Of a stretch of DNA of 64,000 nt, positions 24,101 to 38,100 are shown in pieces (position 1 is the stretch's first letter; each line of letters opens with the position of its first letter). The stretch comes from Charina bottae. Its lineage: Eukaryota; Chordata; Lepidosauria; Squamata; Charinaidae. The stretch spans positions 65,358,001-65,422,000 of the forward strand of contig JALMGJ010000001.1 of NCBI GenBank assembly GCA_023362775.1, written 5' to 3'. Both the position numbers and the translations under genes were made by a program. The notes below the pieces were generated by a model that ran no database searches, was not told where the DNA came from, and saw only the letters and a list, made by a program, of their open reading frames with translations.

Positions 24101-27100
24101 CTTCTCACAGGTGGGAGAAAGTAATAAACAAATATATAAATATAAGTATCTGGAGAATGCAATTTTATCTACTTCAAAACTAAAGGAAATGAGGCTTACT
24201 GGGCATTCAGTTTTTACTTCTGTGTGCCGAGTTCTGTGCCGTCGTCCTAAATGCATGATTTTCTTCCATGTATAATAGTATTCAACACATTGTGCAACTG
24301 TCTTAGACTTTACCTGTAATCAAGCAATAATTCAAACACTGCATCAGCACATTATCAGATAACATACAACATTAATAAGCAAACCCCACAAACTACAAAA
24401 ATCTCTCAGATATATTCATTACTACCGTATACTTTATCACAAGTTCAAAACCTCAAAGCAGAATCAAAAATTTAAACTTGGTTTTGGATCTTACTAAGAT
24501 GCTACACACATTCACTTCTCCTGGGCAGCATGACTAAAGGGTTAAACTATTTTTAAACTCAGGATAATTCCCCTTCTGAAAAGTTTAAACTGAGACAGAG
24601 AGAAAATTGCTGAAAGTCAAACAGTGAACTTCAAAGCTGAGCAGGGGACTTGAACCCAGGTCTTCACAATCTTGATATATATCCTTCCCCCGCCCCCCAT
24701 CTTTTTCACTCCAACTAATGCAACTAATTCATACTCAAATTGTCAGGTGTTTTAAAAATAAGCACAAATTCTTGCAGTTGGGACCTTGTCTAAGTTCAAA
24801 CATACAAACTTTCACTTTAAGACAATGACCTCTGGAATTAGACTAGCTGATAAATAATAAGCTGGTATCCAGAGAATCAGAAAAGCCGTCAGAACAAGAG
24901 AGAAGAACATCTCACCATTTTCTGTACAAAAATGAAATCTTTGCCATACATTGCCAATGCTTTGTTGAACAATTTTCTTTCAAAGGGTGTCCACTGGTCT
25001 GAACCTGAAGTAAATGGAACAGGCGAGAACCATTTATATTTTTACTGTCAAATGAATGACACTCTTTCTCAATGCTCGGCCAACAGCACCTCCCCTGACA
25101 AAAGTTCCCATGTGGAGTTGGCAGGTGCCCTTTACAAACGTATTTTAGAACTTACCAGCATAATGATAATTGGCTAGAGGGTGTGATTTTGCTCTTTTTG
25201 GTTTCAAAAGAAGAAGCATCTCCAGAGCAACCTGCAATATTAACAGAGACAGCGCAAACCCGGATTGCATGTTATTTGTAATTATCAAAATTACAGTCAT
25301 TCTTTTAATAACAGTTAATACATTTCCAGTTTTCCAATGTTCTTTCCCTATGTTATGCTGCATTTTAAGACTGCAGAAGCAGAGTCATTGCTGGACTCAC
25401 TTGCACAGTGACTTGTTCACTTTGGTTCTTTCTTGCTTAAGGTGCAATCCTATGTATATTTGCTATGGAATGGAAAGGAACTGGAATGTACTTTTGAGTG
25501 AACATAATATAGAAGATATTACGTTAGTTACTGGACATTTGCAGCCATAGACCTTTTTTTCTTAAAGAAAAGCTGGATATGGGTTTTTAAAGTAAAGCAG
25601 AACTATTAGAAATGATTCAGAAGTTTCAATAAATAAAGAAAAATCTCATTATTGGCAAGTGATTAGTTAGTTATTCAAATGTTCTCTTTATGCTTTATGT
25701 CCGATTACTTCATGAAATCTGTTACTATTTTTAACATGTTCTGTAACTTACCATAATATTCCCTTTAGCTTCAAAGAGAGAATGCAAACCATATTCCATG
25801 TTGGTTCCTCCACCAGTTAATATGCTCGAACAACACATATTTAAGAGATTGGTAACTTTAAGAAGAAAACAAAATTAATTTTGTCAAACAGTTCAGCTTT
25901 GAACACAGAAACTTGACAAAGATGTCATAAAGCCAATGTAAAGACCCTAATTCTAACAAGTATGGATTCCTATTTTGAGAGAGCTGCGGCACAATAGGAG
26001 GCAGGGTTTTTAGTTACTTGCTGAGATCTTTGCAATTTCTCAAAGATTTCCTCCCTTCCAGATGTGACTGTTCTTCTATTCTTTTGATTTTTTTTTCTGT
26101 GATGGTTTTTAGCTTGCTTTATTGTTGGGAGTGGAGGACACTGTATTACCACTGTTGGGGTTTTCCATTAAACACCATTCTGAAGTCTATAGGTTGCCCA
26201 TGCTTCCCAATCTGAAAGTGACCCATAGGAAGGGTTCCATCATGATGTTGTCCCCTGGATTTAACTGAAGCATGGGAAGCCAAAACATTCACACACCCCA
26301 CTTAGTCACCTCATGTCTAAATAAATGCAGAAGCATCACACATCACTGAAATAGCACTAATTTGCCTAAAAGGGATGGATGGACTTTTATTATTTTATTT
26401 TATTTTATTTATTTGTCAAATATATATAGCCACTCATCTCACAAAACAAGTGACATATGTGGAAAATATTACTCTTTACAAATAAAACAAAATCAGGTAG
26501 TGGTGGACTAGACCAAGTATCAAAGTAGCAGAAGACTCAACAGGGTAAAATATGTTGTAAGTTACTTGTTTGCACCAGTGCTTCCCAACTTGTGGCCAAA
26601 GCCAAACTGACTAAGTGCACATCTGTTTGAAGGACACCCAGTTGGAAAAAGCTGGTCTACAAAGGTGTGTGGGTCTGTGTGGGTGTTATATAAAGGTATG
26701 TTGGGCATATTTAGCCTGGAAAACAGAAGACCATGGGGACATAGGGCAGCTATCTTCAACTGTTGGAAGGGCTGTCATGTAGAAGACAGGGCAGAATTGT
26801 GCAGGAACTCCCCAAAGGATTACAAGGAAGCAGATTTTGGCAAGAATCAGAAAATATTTCCTAATGGTCAGGATTGCCTCCCATGGGCCATTTTCAGATT
26901 GGGCAGCATGAACATCCTGAGGCTTTAGAGTGAAGGAAAGATATGAAACAGATTGCCTCACAAGATTATGAACTCTCCTTTGTTGGAGATGTTTAAACAA
27001 TGGCCATCTGTCAGGGATGTTATGGTGTTAGGTTTCTGCACTGAGGACTGATGATCCTCAGATCCCTTCTTACATTCTATGATTTTAAGATTAAGTACCT

Positions 27101-29126
27101 ATTTAAGAAAGCAATTAATTTTCATACCACAAATCAGCCAAGTTGAATGATAAACAAAGAAAGCATATGTAGTAGAAATGTGCACTGCACAAACGCTGTG
27201 AGGTAGATTTGAGTATGAAGGCAAGAGGAGAGAGAGAAATACTCCTAAACCAGTAGGGTTAAGATGGAACCTGGAAGCTATCTGAAGCATTTATAGTATT
27301 TTTAAAGCAAGGACGCAAACCTCCCCCCCCAAAAAAAAACACACTTCACATTTTATACGCTGCTAAACGATTATGGATTCAACTGTCCTGTGGTATATCA
27401 GTTTTTAAAAACACATATGGTTAACTTGTAAGGGGCGTGGTGGCTCAGCGGGTAAGACGCCAGGCTTGTTGATCAGAAGATTGCAAGTTCGGAGGTTCGA
27501 ATCCCTAGCCCTGCGTGCAGAGTGAGCTCCCGCACTAGCTCCAGCTCTTGCCAACCTAGCAATTCGAAAGCATGCAAATGCAAGTAGATTAATAGGTACC
27601 ACTTCGGTGGGTAGGTAACAGCATTCCGCGCGTGTCATGCGGCCACATGACCGTGGAAGCGTCTTCGGACAACGCTGTCTCTTTGGCTAACAAACGGAGA
27701 TGAGCACCGGCCCCTAGAGTCGGACAAGACTGCACAAATGTGCAGGGGGTACCTTTACCTTTACTTATGGTTAACTTATTAAGTATCAGGAAACCAATAC
27801 ATTCATATTAAAATGAAAAGGAAGGTGAAACAAATGAAGGTCCATTGTTTTCTCATTAAGTTGTTAAAACAGGATAAGGGGGGTGAAATAGTATTTTTGT
27901 GATTACACCACTTAAAACGGTCTGGAAGAGATTCTTTTTCTTTTTGTAACTTGTTTTCTAGTTCATTCCTATGTATCTCTCTCTCTCTGTGAGCATGTAC
28001 ACATCACACTGTGTGTGAAAATGAGTGTTAACTCCTATTACAAAATACTGCAAGGGATATAGGGGTAAAGACTTCAAGAATATAGAAATTGTTCCACAGA
28101 ACAATTGCAAGACTGATTTCTTAGTGAATATGGTCTTCTTGAAGAATACAAACTTTGGGGGTACAAAGATAGCCCAATGAAGAATTCACATGAACAATGC
28201 AGGGTTCGATGTACCATGATAGTTTTTATGTTATATTATGTGTCATGTCCAAGTATCCACCTCTGTGAATGAAAGGGCCCTTTCCCTTTGGGAAGGGAGT
28301 TAGGATCCAATGGAGGCTTGCTTCTAATGAAAATGGGTAAGTAAACCATTTTTTTCCCTGATTCTCCTTCCTTCCTCCTCTGGTGTCTGACATTTCCTTC
28401 CACACTCATAATGTTCTGGAGGTTAATCAGAGTAAACAGTTATCGTCTCCTGTTCTCTAACAACAGTGAAACTCTACTGAACACAGACTTGTTTCAACTT
28501 TTTGTTTTTACAGTGAAATACCAAGAAAATCTATTTTTTTAAAGAGAGCAATTCTGAAACCACTCACCTTTTTTTTCAATGAATTTGGATAAAAACTTGT
28601 TAGCTCACCCAAAGTGGGCTTGGTGAGTGGGGGGCCATATACACAAAACAAAACCACTCCTTTGGGTAGGATAAAAAATATAGTACCTCTTTGTTGGAAA
28701 GTTTTGTCCTCCAGTTCTGGCCATGGTTTCCAAACTAAAGTTGCCTTGTGATCCTCCTTTTCCACAAATGCTATGTCTTTAAGTTCAGGGATATCTGCCT
28801 GGAATCTTGAGCCAATGTTGATACACCTCAAAGCAATGAAGATATTTAAAGCATTAAAAATGTAGGTCCACTGCAGGATGTTCCTTCTCTTGTGGTCTTG
28901 CTTTTATCTATTTTACCGTTTTAATTAGTTTTGTAGTATGTTTTAATAGCAGGCTTTATTGTACGCTGCCCAGAGTCACTACGTGTGAGATGGGCGGCCA
29001 TATAAATTTGACAAACAGATAAAATAAATAGTTCAGGATTTCCTTACTTTCCAAACTAAGTTGAGTTCTCACACTGCATTAAGCTTTGAGTATTTTTATG
29101 TGGAAAAGTGGGATTAAATATTTTCA

Positions 29127-29186
<60 letters not shown>

Positions 29187-32100
29187 CACTATTGATGTAG
29201 TTTTGGTTTAATGTGTATCCTAATTTGTGTGTTTGAGATCTAAGGTGTGGTCTGAAAACTGGTTCTGGAATTATTTATTGTTAAGAGCTATGAAACAGTT
29301 AAGGGCTATGTAGACAGTCTGAGTTAAAAAAACTTCCATATTGGCTTCAGAGCAAATCAAAATGCTGTTTGTTAGAATTTCTTGCAGTGCAGAGATGAAA
29401 TGTAAACATTTACTTTGTGTTGCAAAGAAAAATTAATAATCTAAAACACTCTTCCTCCCTAATTACTTAATTGAAGGTGGATGTGCTTACAAATTATATC
29501 AAGACTGTTTAACTGCTATTTGTTAAAAAAGATAGAAATAAACCAGGGTTAGTTTGCAAGGGATCAAGCTAATCAAGGCCTTGCCTGGCCAATTTCTGCT
29601 TTGTTTTCCTTTCTTTTTTAAATGTGTGTGCTTGCCAATCTTAGCTCTTAATCTGGATATTCTGCCTTTGTTCTGAACAATTCTAAAATTTTATGCAATT
29701 GCAAATTCAAGACTATATCTGAACACGAGTTGGTTACAAAGAATGGAAGGAAATTGTATCAGACTATCGTCTATTTTCTCTCATAAGCAACCTGATGCTT
29801 GCCAAAAGCCATGTTGAGGTTTTATTTCCCAACATGGCACTAATGGCCAACATCTGAGGTCATACTTCATGGTTTAGTTCAGGACTACAGTTTTGTAATA
29901 GTTAAATATGTTGTCTGAAAACCATTCAAAATAGCTACCAATGTACCAAGTTGAATGTAAACAAAATAGAGGAAAGAGGCCTTGATGTACACACAGGAAT
30001 ACCAGATAGACACACAGGAATGATTTGTATCCCAGCTATTTTTTAAAAAGCAGCACACACTTCCTCTCTCTCTCTAACCAAAACAGTTGTGTTGCATGGA
30101 TATTACATCTCTTTCTATAAAAGACTAGTTCTTACGGTTCAATATCAATAGTCTGTTCTCCAGGTCTTGGGGTCACAGGGACACTGTTTCCATCAATACT
30201 ATCTGAAAAATAATAATAATATAGTTTTCAGCATGTTTCCTTTTTTGTCTTTGTTCACTAACCATTTTTCTGAAGTCTGCCCTCTCTCTCTACAGAAAAC
30301 ATTATATTTAAATAGAGGATATTTCACACTATTGGTCTAGTGGTTAAGGTGCTGGGCTAGAAACCAGGAGACTGAGAGTTCTAGTCCCACCTTAGGCATG
30401 AAAGCCGGCTGGGTGACCTTGGGCCAGTCACTCACTCTGTCCTAGGAAGGAGCCAATAGCAAACCAGGAGACAGAGTTCTAGTCCCGCCTTAGGCATGAA
30501 AGCTGGCTGGGTGACCTTGGGCCAATCACTCACTCTCAGTCCTAGGAAGGAGCCAATAGCAAACCACGAGACTGAGAGTTCTAGTCCCGCCTTAGGCATG
30601 AAAGCCGGCTGGGTAACCTTGGGCCAGTCACTCCCTCTCAGCCCAACTCACCTCACAGGGTTGTCGTCGTGGGGGAAATAGGAGGAGGGAGGAGTGTTAG
30701 GTATGTTCGCTGCCTTGAGTTATTTATAAAAATAATAAAGGCGGGATAAAAATTAAACAAACAAACAAACAAACAAACAGAGCACCCATTTATATGCTGT
30801 TGACCCTTAGGCACTGTTTTGAACAGAAGTGACAGCAAGTGATAGGGAAGCTGCCCTAACGCAGCTATTTTTCAATCTAATGCCCTCCAGATATGTTGAG
30901 TCAAGGCCTGGCTAGGGATGATGCAACTTCTCCAACACAACTGGAAGGGGTCAGAGTGGGGAATGTCACCATGGAGAGCGAGTACCATTCCAAACAGACA
31001 ATGTTATTAAAAAGACCAACAGTCTGATCAAGTAAAACCTATTTTCTATGTTTAACTGTATCTTTATATATGCATTCCCCATTGTTTTGAAAACAATTAC
31101 TAGCAGGATCCTGACATGTGACACTCTTTTGTATGAATATTTCAGTTTACACTCCCAAGAAAATTATTCAAGATTGCAAGCAAGTTTTCTGTATCTGCAG
31201 TGATGAGATTAAAGAAAAATGTTTTTCCATATGGTGTAGCAACACTGTCAAATTTGCTAGTTTCAAGGACATGGTTCTTTGCATCAACTTATTCCAGTAA
31301 AAATGGAAAGTCTGCAAATTGAACTCATTCCCCTGAGCAGAATCTATGGTTAAATTCATAATCTCTCTTTCCACCTCTCCACCCCACAATCCCTTGGTTT
31401 AATTTGCATTAAGATAGTCTGAGAAAACACAAAGCTCATATACAGTATTTTGTATTAAGATGTGAACAATACAAAAAATAATAGTGTTGTGCACTCTTTT
31501 TTAATTCAAACTGATTGATATTCCAGGAACTGAACATGTCTAGAATATTTGGTTGTGATAGTCCCTTGCAGCTCACATGGATAATAGATGACCAATGCAG
31601 AACCACTTTATGCTATGCTAAGCATATAATCAGTATTTCCACATTCTGCATCTGATGGTACATGAAATCAGTCTGTAGGAAAGTGAGGAGTGTCAAATGT
31701 CTGAAAGCTCTTCTGTGAAAATCCTCTGTGTTCATACTATGTCAGGGAGAAGGCAAGGCTAAAACTTTTTTCCAATATATAAAACATTTTGCTTTATTAC
31801 ATTTACCGTATTTTCCGGCGTATAAGACGACTGGGCGTATAAGACGACCCCCAACTTTTCCAGTTAAAATATAGAGTTTGGGATATACGCCGGAAAATAT
31901 GGTACTCGCCGTATAAGACCTCTCCTGGCCAAGTGCAGCCGCTCGCCGGAACGCAGCCCCCAGGGAAGAGCAGGAGGACGAGCGCGGGGCGGCGTACTGC
32001 ATTGGGTCCCGTCGCTCGAAGGAGAAACGCGGGGAGGGGGGAGCGAGCTCCGTTCCCTCGGAGCAGCCTTGGGAAGGGAGGGGGCAAAACGCAGTGGCTC

Positions 32101-35100
32101 CACGACGGGCTCCAAACTCGTCCTCCTGCTCTTCCCTGGGGGCTGCGTTCCGGCGAGCGGCTGCACTTGGCCAGGAGAGGTCTTATAGGGCGAGTACGTA
32201 TTTTCCGACGTATAAGACGACACCCGGCGTATAAGACGACCCCCGACTTTTGAGAAGATTTTCCTGGGTTAAAAAGTCGTCTTATACGCCGGAAAATACG
32301 GTACTTAGTTATTGATGCTGAGACCATTCAAACCTTTTATCTTCCACTTGCAAACTAAGTTTGGTAAACTGCAAAGTCAGATATGTAGGAATTATATACA
32401 GGTAGTCTTGTTTAGCGACTGTCTCATTTATTGACCGTTCGCAGTTATGACGGTGATGAAAAAGTAACTTTATGACCAATCCTTGCATTTATGACCTTTG
32501 CAAGTCTGTAAAGCAAAGGAAAGCTGAAGTAAGATCATAAGCAGTTTCACTTAGCGACCACTTTGCTTAACAACTGAATTGCCAGTTGTGGTCGCTAAAC
32601 AAGGACTACCTGTAACTCCATTCTGGAATTTCTTGGCCATATTCTAGAGGAGTGGCCCAAATCAGTATATGTGCATTTTCTGTATTCCTTCTTGAACCCA
32701 TCTGAGCAATAGTTGAATCTGCTATGTAGATGTGCAGGAACACTATGAGAAGCTCAAATCAGAATCAATTTAAGCCAACACTCTACCATTCACAAGTGAA
32801 TAAAACTGTCAGTTCTTACATGAGCAACGTCTATACTATAATACAACATACTTACTAGATTGACAGAGGAGTATCCGGGGAGTGGGTGTCAGAGGAGTAA
32901 GGGGCAGCTGGGGGTGAGATGTACCATGAGAAGATATGATGACACTGCTGAAGAGTCCTGATCCTTGCCGTATGGGGCTAAGCATGGGAGGTGGTGTATA
33001 AGGTGGGGGATCCTGAGTCCTGTCGATCAGATGGTCTCCTAAGACACGAGGAGAGCGAAGTTGGCTTTGGTATAGCGTAGCCCCTGAGTGAGATGCACTG
33101 AGGTTGAAGGAAGGGGGTGGTATGAAGAGTGGTTCAGGTCTGTGGCGGTATTTTTTCTTGTCTTGAAAAGGTTTGATGCTTTCTTCAGAGTTGGTGATAC
33201 TTTGGTGGTGCTTTCTATTGGGATCCTGAATAGAAGTTTACAACATTTGTTATTTTAATAGTGGCTGTATTCAATCATACATCTGTTACCCCAATACTGA
33301 TTTTTCAGTGAAACATGAAAACTTGGACCAAGCAATGAATCTTCCAAGATGCAGCCTACAGTCCTGCATTCTGACCTCAACAGAGCAATACATCTACTCT
33401 TCTGTTGGGAACCAAAAGCTAAAATTAACTGAAAGAGAAATTCCCAAATTGCTTCCTCCCATGCCAGCCTGCCAGCATTTTAAGATCCAATGGAAAGGCC
33501 TTTTCTATGCCACAACTATGGTGCAGACCATTAATGGGAACAAGGTCCTTCATCTAAATTATGGAACCTCCTGCCTCAGGAGACTAAGTTGCCTAACTCT
33601 TAAATAGCCTTTCGTAAGTGGCTATTTATTGAGGAAGGCACTTAATTTGTAGGAATGTAGCATTTATTTATTTTCACTGTTGCATTTTTACCCCTCCTTT
33701 TTTAAATCTTCCATATTTGCCATGAAAATTCTTAATAAGGTTCGATTAAGACTGAGGAAATCTACATCCCCACTTACGGAGCACACTTGTTGACTTAAGG
33801 CAATCCCTTTCTCTCAATCTACCAATAGATTATAAAGAAAAAATGAGGAGTGACCCTACGTCTTAGCAGAAGGCAAGATACAACAGTAGTAAATAAATAA
33901 ATAAAATATAGTAACATTCCTGCCACCCTCTCTTAGTTCTTTCATGGTATATCAAAGGGGGGATTTTTCAATTGGTGAGACACATTCACCAAATTAAACT
34001 TAGCATGGACAGTGGTAAACCAGAGACCTTTCTGCTGATCTGGGACCCACTCTTTGGGTACATCAGCACAGCCTGAAAAATATAAAACTATATTAAACTC
34101 TTACAGCTTCATCCCCTGGTTTAGTCTTGCAATACACTTTCATTATTAAAAGTATTCCCCAGGCCTTTATCACTGATGCATGACTTCCTCTATGTATGTC
34201 ACTTTTTTTAAATGTGTGCTACAGATTTTGCTTCCTGCTTATTTTGTGTACAGGCTCTAATTGTTTTTTATTATTGCCCACATTTTAGTGATGCTTGCTT
34301 TGTAAAAAATTGTATTTCACAAAAACTCTTTATAAATAAAAAGGAAAACAACAACTTTACAGAGTGATTGGACAAAGGTACTATTTAATTTTCAGGAAAC
34401 GACGATCAGTCAATATTTAAGTGAAGCGTGATCCAGAAAATCTGTTTAAAAGTTTTCCTACAATTTTAAAAGCAGTTAATTTAGGACAGTGTTTCTCAAC
34501 CTTGGCGACTTTAAGATGGGTGGACTTCAACTTCCAGAATTCCCCAGCCAGCTCTGCTGGCTGGGGAATTCTGGGAGTTGAAGTCCACCCAACTTAAAGT
34601 CGCCAAGGTTGAGAAACACTGCTTTAGGAAGCCAGATATGAGCCTGACGGAGCCTGATACTGCGGAGCTGCTACTTCTCAGATCCATTCCCCACAACTGT
34701 CCTTTCCTCTGAACTGCAATTTATTTATTTATTTGCAGCCTAGAGTGCATGCTCAATTTTCTTAGGAAAGCAATGCAAAAGGAACTCCCCCTTATGGGTT
34801 TCTTTCCAAACTGCTCTCTTGACGCTGCTATTCAACTAAACAACAAAAAAGGAGAGAACCAATGCACTGCAGATCTGTTAAATGCTCCGCAGGTTGAACA
34901 TTTCTAGGAAGGGTAGGGATTTAAAGATCCTCTGCTTGTCTACTCCCAGTGTTTCCCATTGCACCTCTCCAAAAATCAGTTATGTAGCATCAGTTCCCCA
35001 AACAGGAATTATGAAAGAAACAATAGCAGAACAAGATCTGGCATTACTATTTCTGTCTCTATAAGATTATCAATTGTTCCTATGGATTCAGTGAAATTGT

Positions 35101-38100
35101 ACTGCAATGTAATCTAGAACAAGCCTACTCTTAAAGCAGGATAGAATGTATGGTATGATTCTGGGTATGCTTGTGTGTATGATCCATGCTATCAGAACCA
35201 ACTACATGCACAAGAGGGTCCTTGGTGAAGTGTCCTCCATAAGCCCTTCATGATTCCACTTCTATATCCATTCAAGGGTGGTGACTAGTATAAATTTCCC
35301 ATAATCCCCCAGAGCACCCAATGCAACACTGTGAAAATTTTAAACTGGCATCTGACTGGCATGGGAGATCCAAGGCAAATGTCAGGGCTGCTCAGTCTCA
35401 CCAGCTTCAGTGGCCAATGCTGGACTTGCATGCTACATTACACAAATTGTACACTTAAGACAGCAGGCAGTTATAACCATAATTTACTGACGAAAAAGTG
35501 ATGCTTATCTGAGGAAAAGAAAGCTTCAGTCTCAGGCCTTTCGGCGCTACTTATTCTCTGGAAACCATCTCTGGCAAAATGCGTGGGACATGTGCATGCA
35601 CACAAACACACAAGCAGACCATTTTCAAGAAGAAAACAAACTGGCTCTCAGCAGCCACAGTAAAATAAGCAAGCACAAAGAACATTAAAGATAATAAATC
35701 CCTTTGTTGTTTTGTTTGGTGTTTGCAGCTTAGAAAGATTGGGAACATTATAGAAAAATAATTTAACACCGGCTTTGAAATAACTGGAGAAGTCCTCGGC
35801 ACTGCTGTAAGGCAAAGGGATTTATTAGGCTCCTACGGCCCCGTTAGTGGCGAGAGAACACTCACAGAAGAGGTACGCGGGCTGACGGCTCTAGGGGAAT
35901 GTGCTGGAGAACAAACCATCCTCACAAGGACAGGCATCTCATCATCTGAGACAGGCTTGTCTTTGACCAGGGCACAGCCATCACTGGCCTGCTTGCTGGG
36001 CTCAGGCGACAGAACCTTTACAGGGACAGACACAGGCATGACGATAGGCGCAAAGCTATCCGCTTCGGAGGGCAGCTGTTCCTGCTGGTGCTGCTGTGGC
36101 AGGCGCTCCCCTTCCTCCTGTACAGACAATTAAAGGCTTTCACGGCTGGTCATCACTAGAATGCTTATAGGTAGCATGAACAACAGGGAGTTTTAGGGCA
36201 TTTTTAAAGACCTATTGTGGAACTAATGTCAGTGGATTAGAGTCATTTCCTGCTAATTTGGAATAAATGAGTTAGTCTCAGGTGTTGTTGCTCCAAAAGA
36301 TTTAACATGATTCCTCCTTTAGAAAACATATCCTCCCTGGAAACTTGTGTCCAAAAGGAACTCAAGGGAACTTGACAGAAAGAAACAGAAAAACAAAATT
36401 GCATTCAGTCGATGAAGGTTCTCAGTAGCTTGAATCATGTCAACTGGATTTCTATTTTTTCAGTCGAAACGTTTTGCTCCTTATCCAAGAAGACTGAAGA
36501 AGCTTATTGGATTAGGAGCGAAACGTTTCCACTGAGAAAATAGAAATCCAGTTGACATGATTCAAGCTACAAAGTTGCATTCAAAAGTTTCTTGTATTTA
36601 AAAGTGGTCAAACGAAAAAAGGGCATATTAAAGTATGTTCAGTGAGGAACCCTGTTCAACTGGAGGCCAGCCAAAGCCTATGCCCAGATGTAGTTCTTTT
36701 CTTCTATATAACATCAGCTGACACACCGCCAACAATGGAGAATTAACATACTTGGAAGCAAAGCTGGAAAAAGACGTATTTCTTTGGCAATAGCAAGCTC
36801 CAGAATGAGTGCATTTTTTTAAAAAAAGAAAGATATAGTTAAGCAAGCAGCAAGTTTTAGACAAGGGGAAGACCAAATACCCAAAAAGAAATAAACAAGG
36901 CATTGATACCTGTCTGAAGATAGGGGACGCCCGTATCCCTCCATGAGACCTCATGTGACCATTTAGAGCTGGTAAACTTTTAAACTCTTTGAAACATACA
37001 GAGCATGTTAGTTTGCTCTTTGATTCAGATCCTTCAGTGTATGTTTCTTTATCACAAGCATTGCTGTTACAAGAGACAGAGAAAGAAGATGCCATTTTAG
37101 AAAGAATGTTCCTAGATACATTATAATTAATCTACACACAACTAGTTGGAAAAAAAAAACTCTGAACCCTCAGCACAGGAATGCACGCTCAAATGTTTGA
37201 ATCCAATAACACACCAAAATAAAGTATTCATAATTAACCATCCATCCATCACATAATTCTTATTGTTCTTGCTGACCCAATATCATACTAAACCAGTTGC
37301 TGGAGGGCCATTATAAGGTGTTTTCTAACATAAGGAAGGGCTCAAGAACTATGAAGATCAAGTTTCACTTCTGCAGAAATGTACTGTTGACTTTGTTGAA
37401 AAGTCAACAAAGCCAATGTTAAGGTAAATGGATACACAAATAGGACTTAAATTTATGACAAGGTATAACATGACACTGGTATAAACATCTTCAGAATATC
37501 AGGGTGGACATTCAGGGCAGTGTTCTCAAAATGCACAGAAAACACAACTAAGGTTAAAGTTTTATCCTTGGGAGGTAATTCCCACTAAACTTAGGGAGAT
37601 GCCCAAGTAAATATATACAGGGTCATACTGAAAATATAGGAACATCCTTCATGTGTTGACCAAGTGAAGTGGTCCACTTGATAACCTATCACTGCCCCAT
37701 CTTTCAATCACCAAGACTTTTGAAGATGTAAAAGCCTATGTGTGACCAGGTGAGTATCAGATTTGATTGTGTGAAAGCCTCTGTATGAGCAGTTGCTTGT
37801 GTATACATTTTGATAGTGTAGTCATCTGTTCCAATATGTTGGACATCCATGACAGTGGCATGCCAGGGGCTGTACTAGTAATGTATTTGTGTACTCATCT
37901 AATGGCTTTAAGATAAATTATTTCAATCAAATGCATCTAAATGCAACTGAAATGTAACAAATAGTAATTGAAACCAAGTAATAGAACAATATTGAAAAAG
38001 CTTGAAGTTACATTTAAACACAGCTATGAGATTATGCCCTTATGTTAATCTTAGCAAGGATTGGTACTTGGACACTGAAGACTGTAAGAACATGTCAGTA

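Noticed and set aside
31803..32327. Overlapping frames of 106-174 codons
   Set aside because: They lie wholly in a GC-rich foldback transposon; Arg/Pro-rich translations on both strands are typical artefacts.
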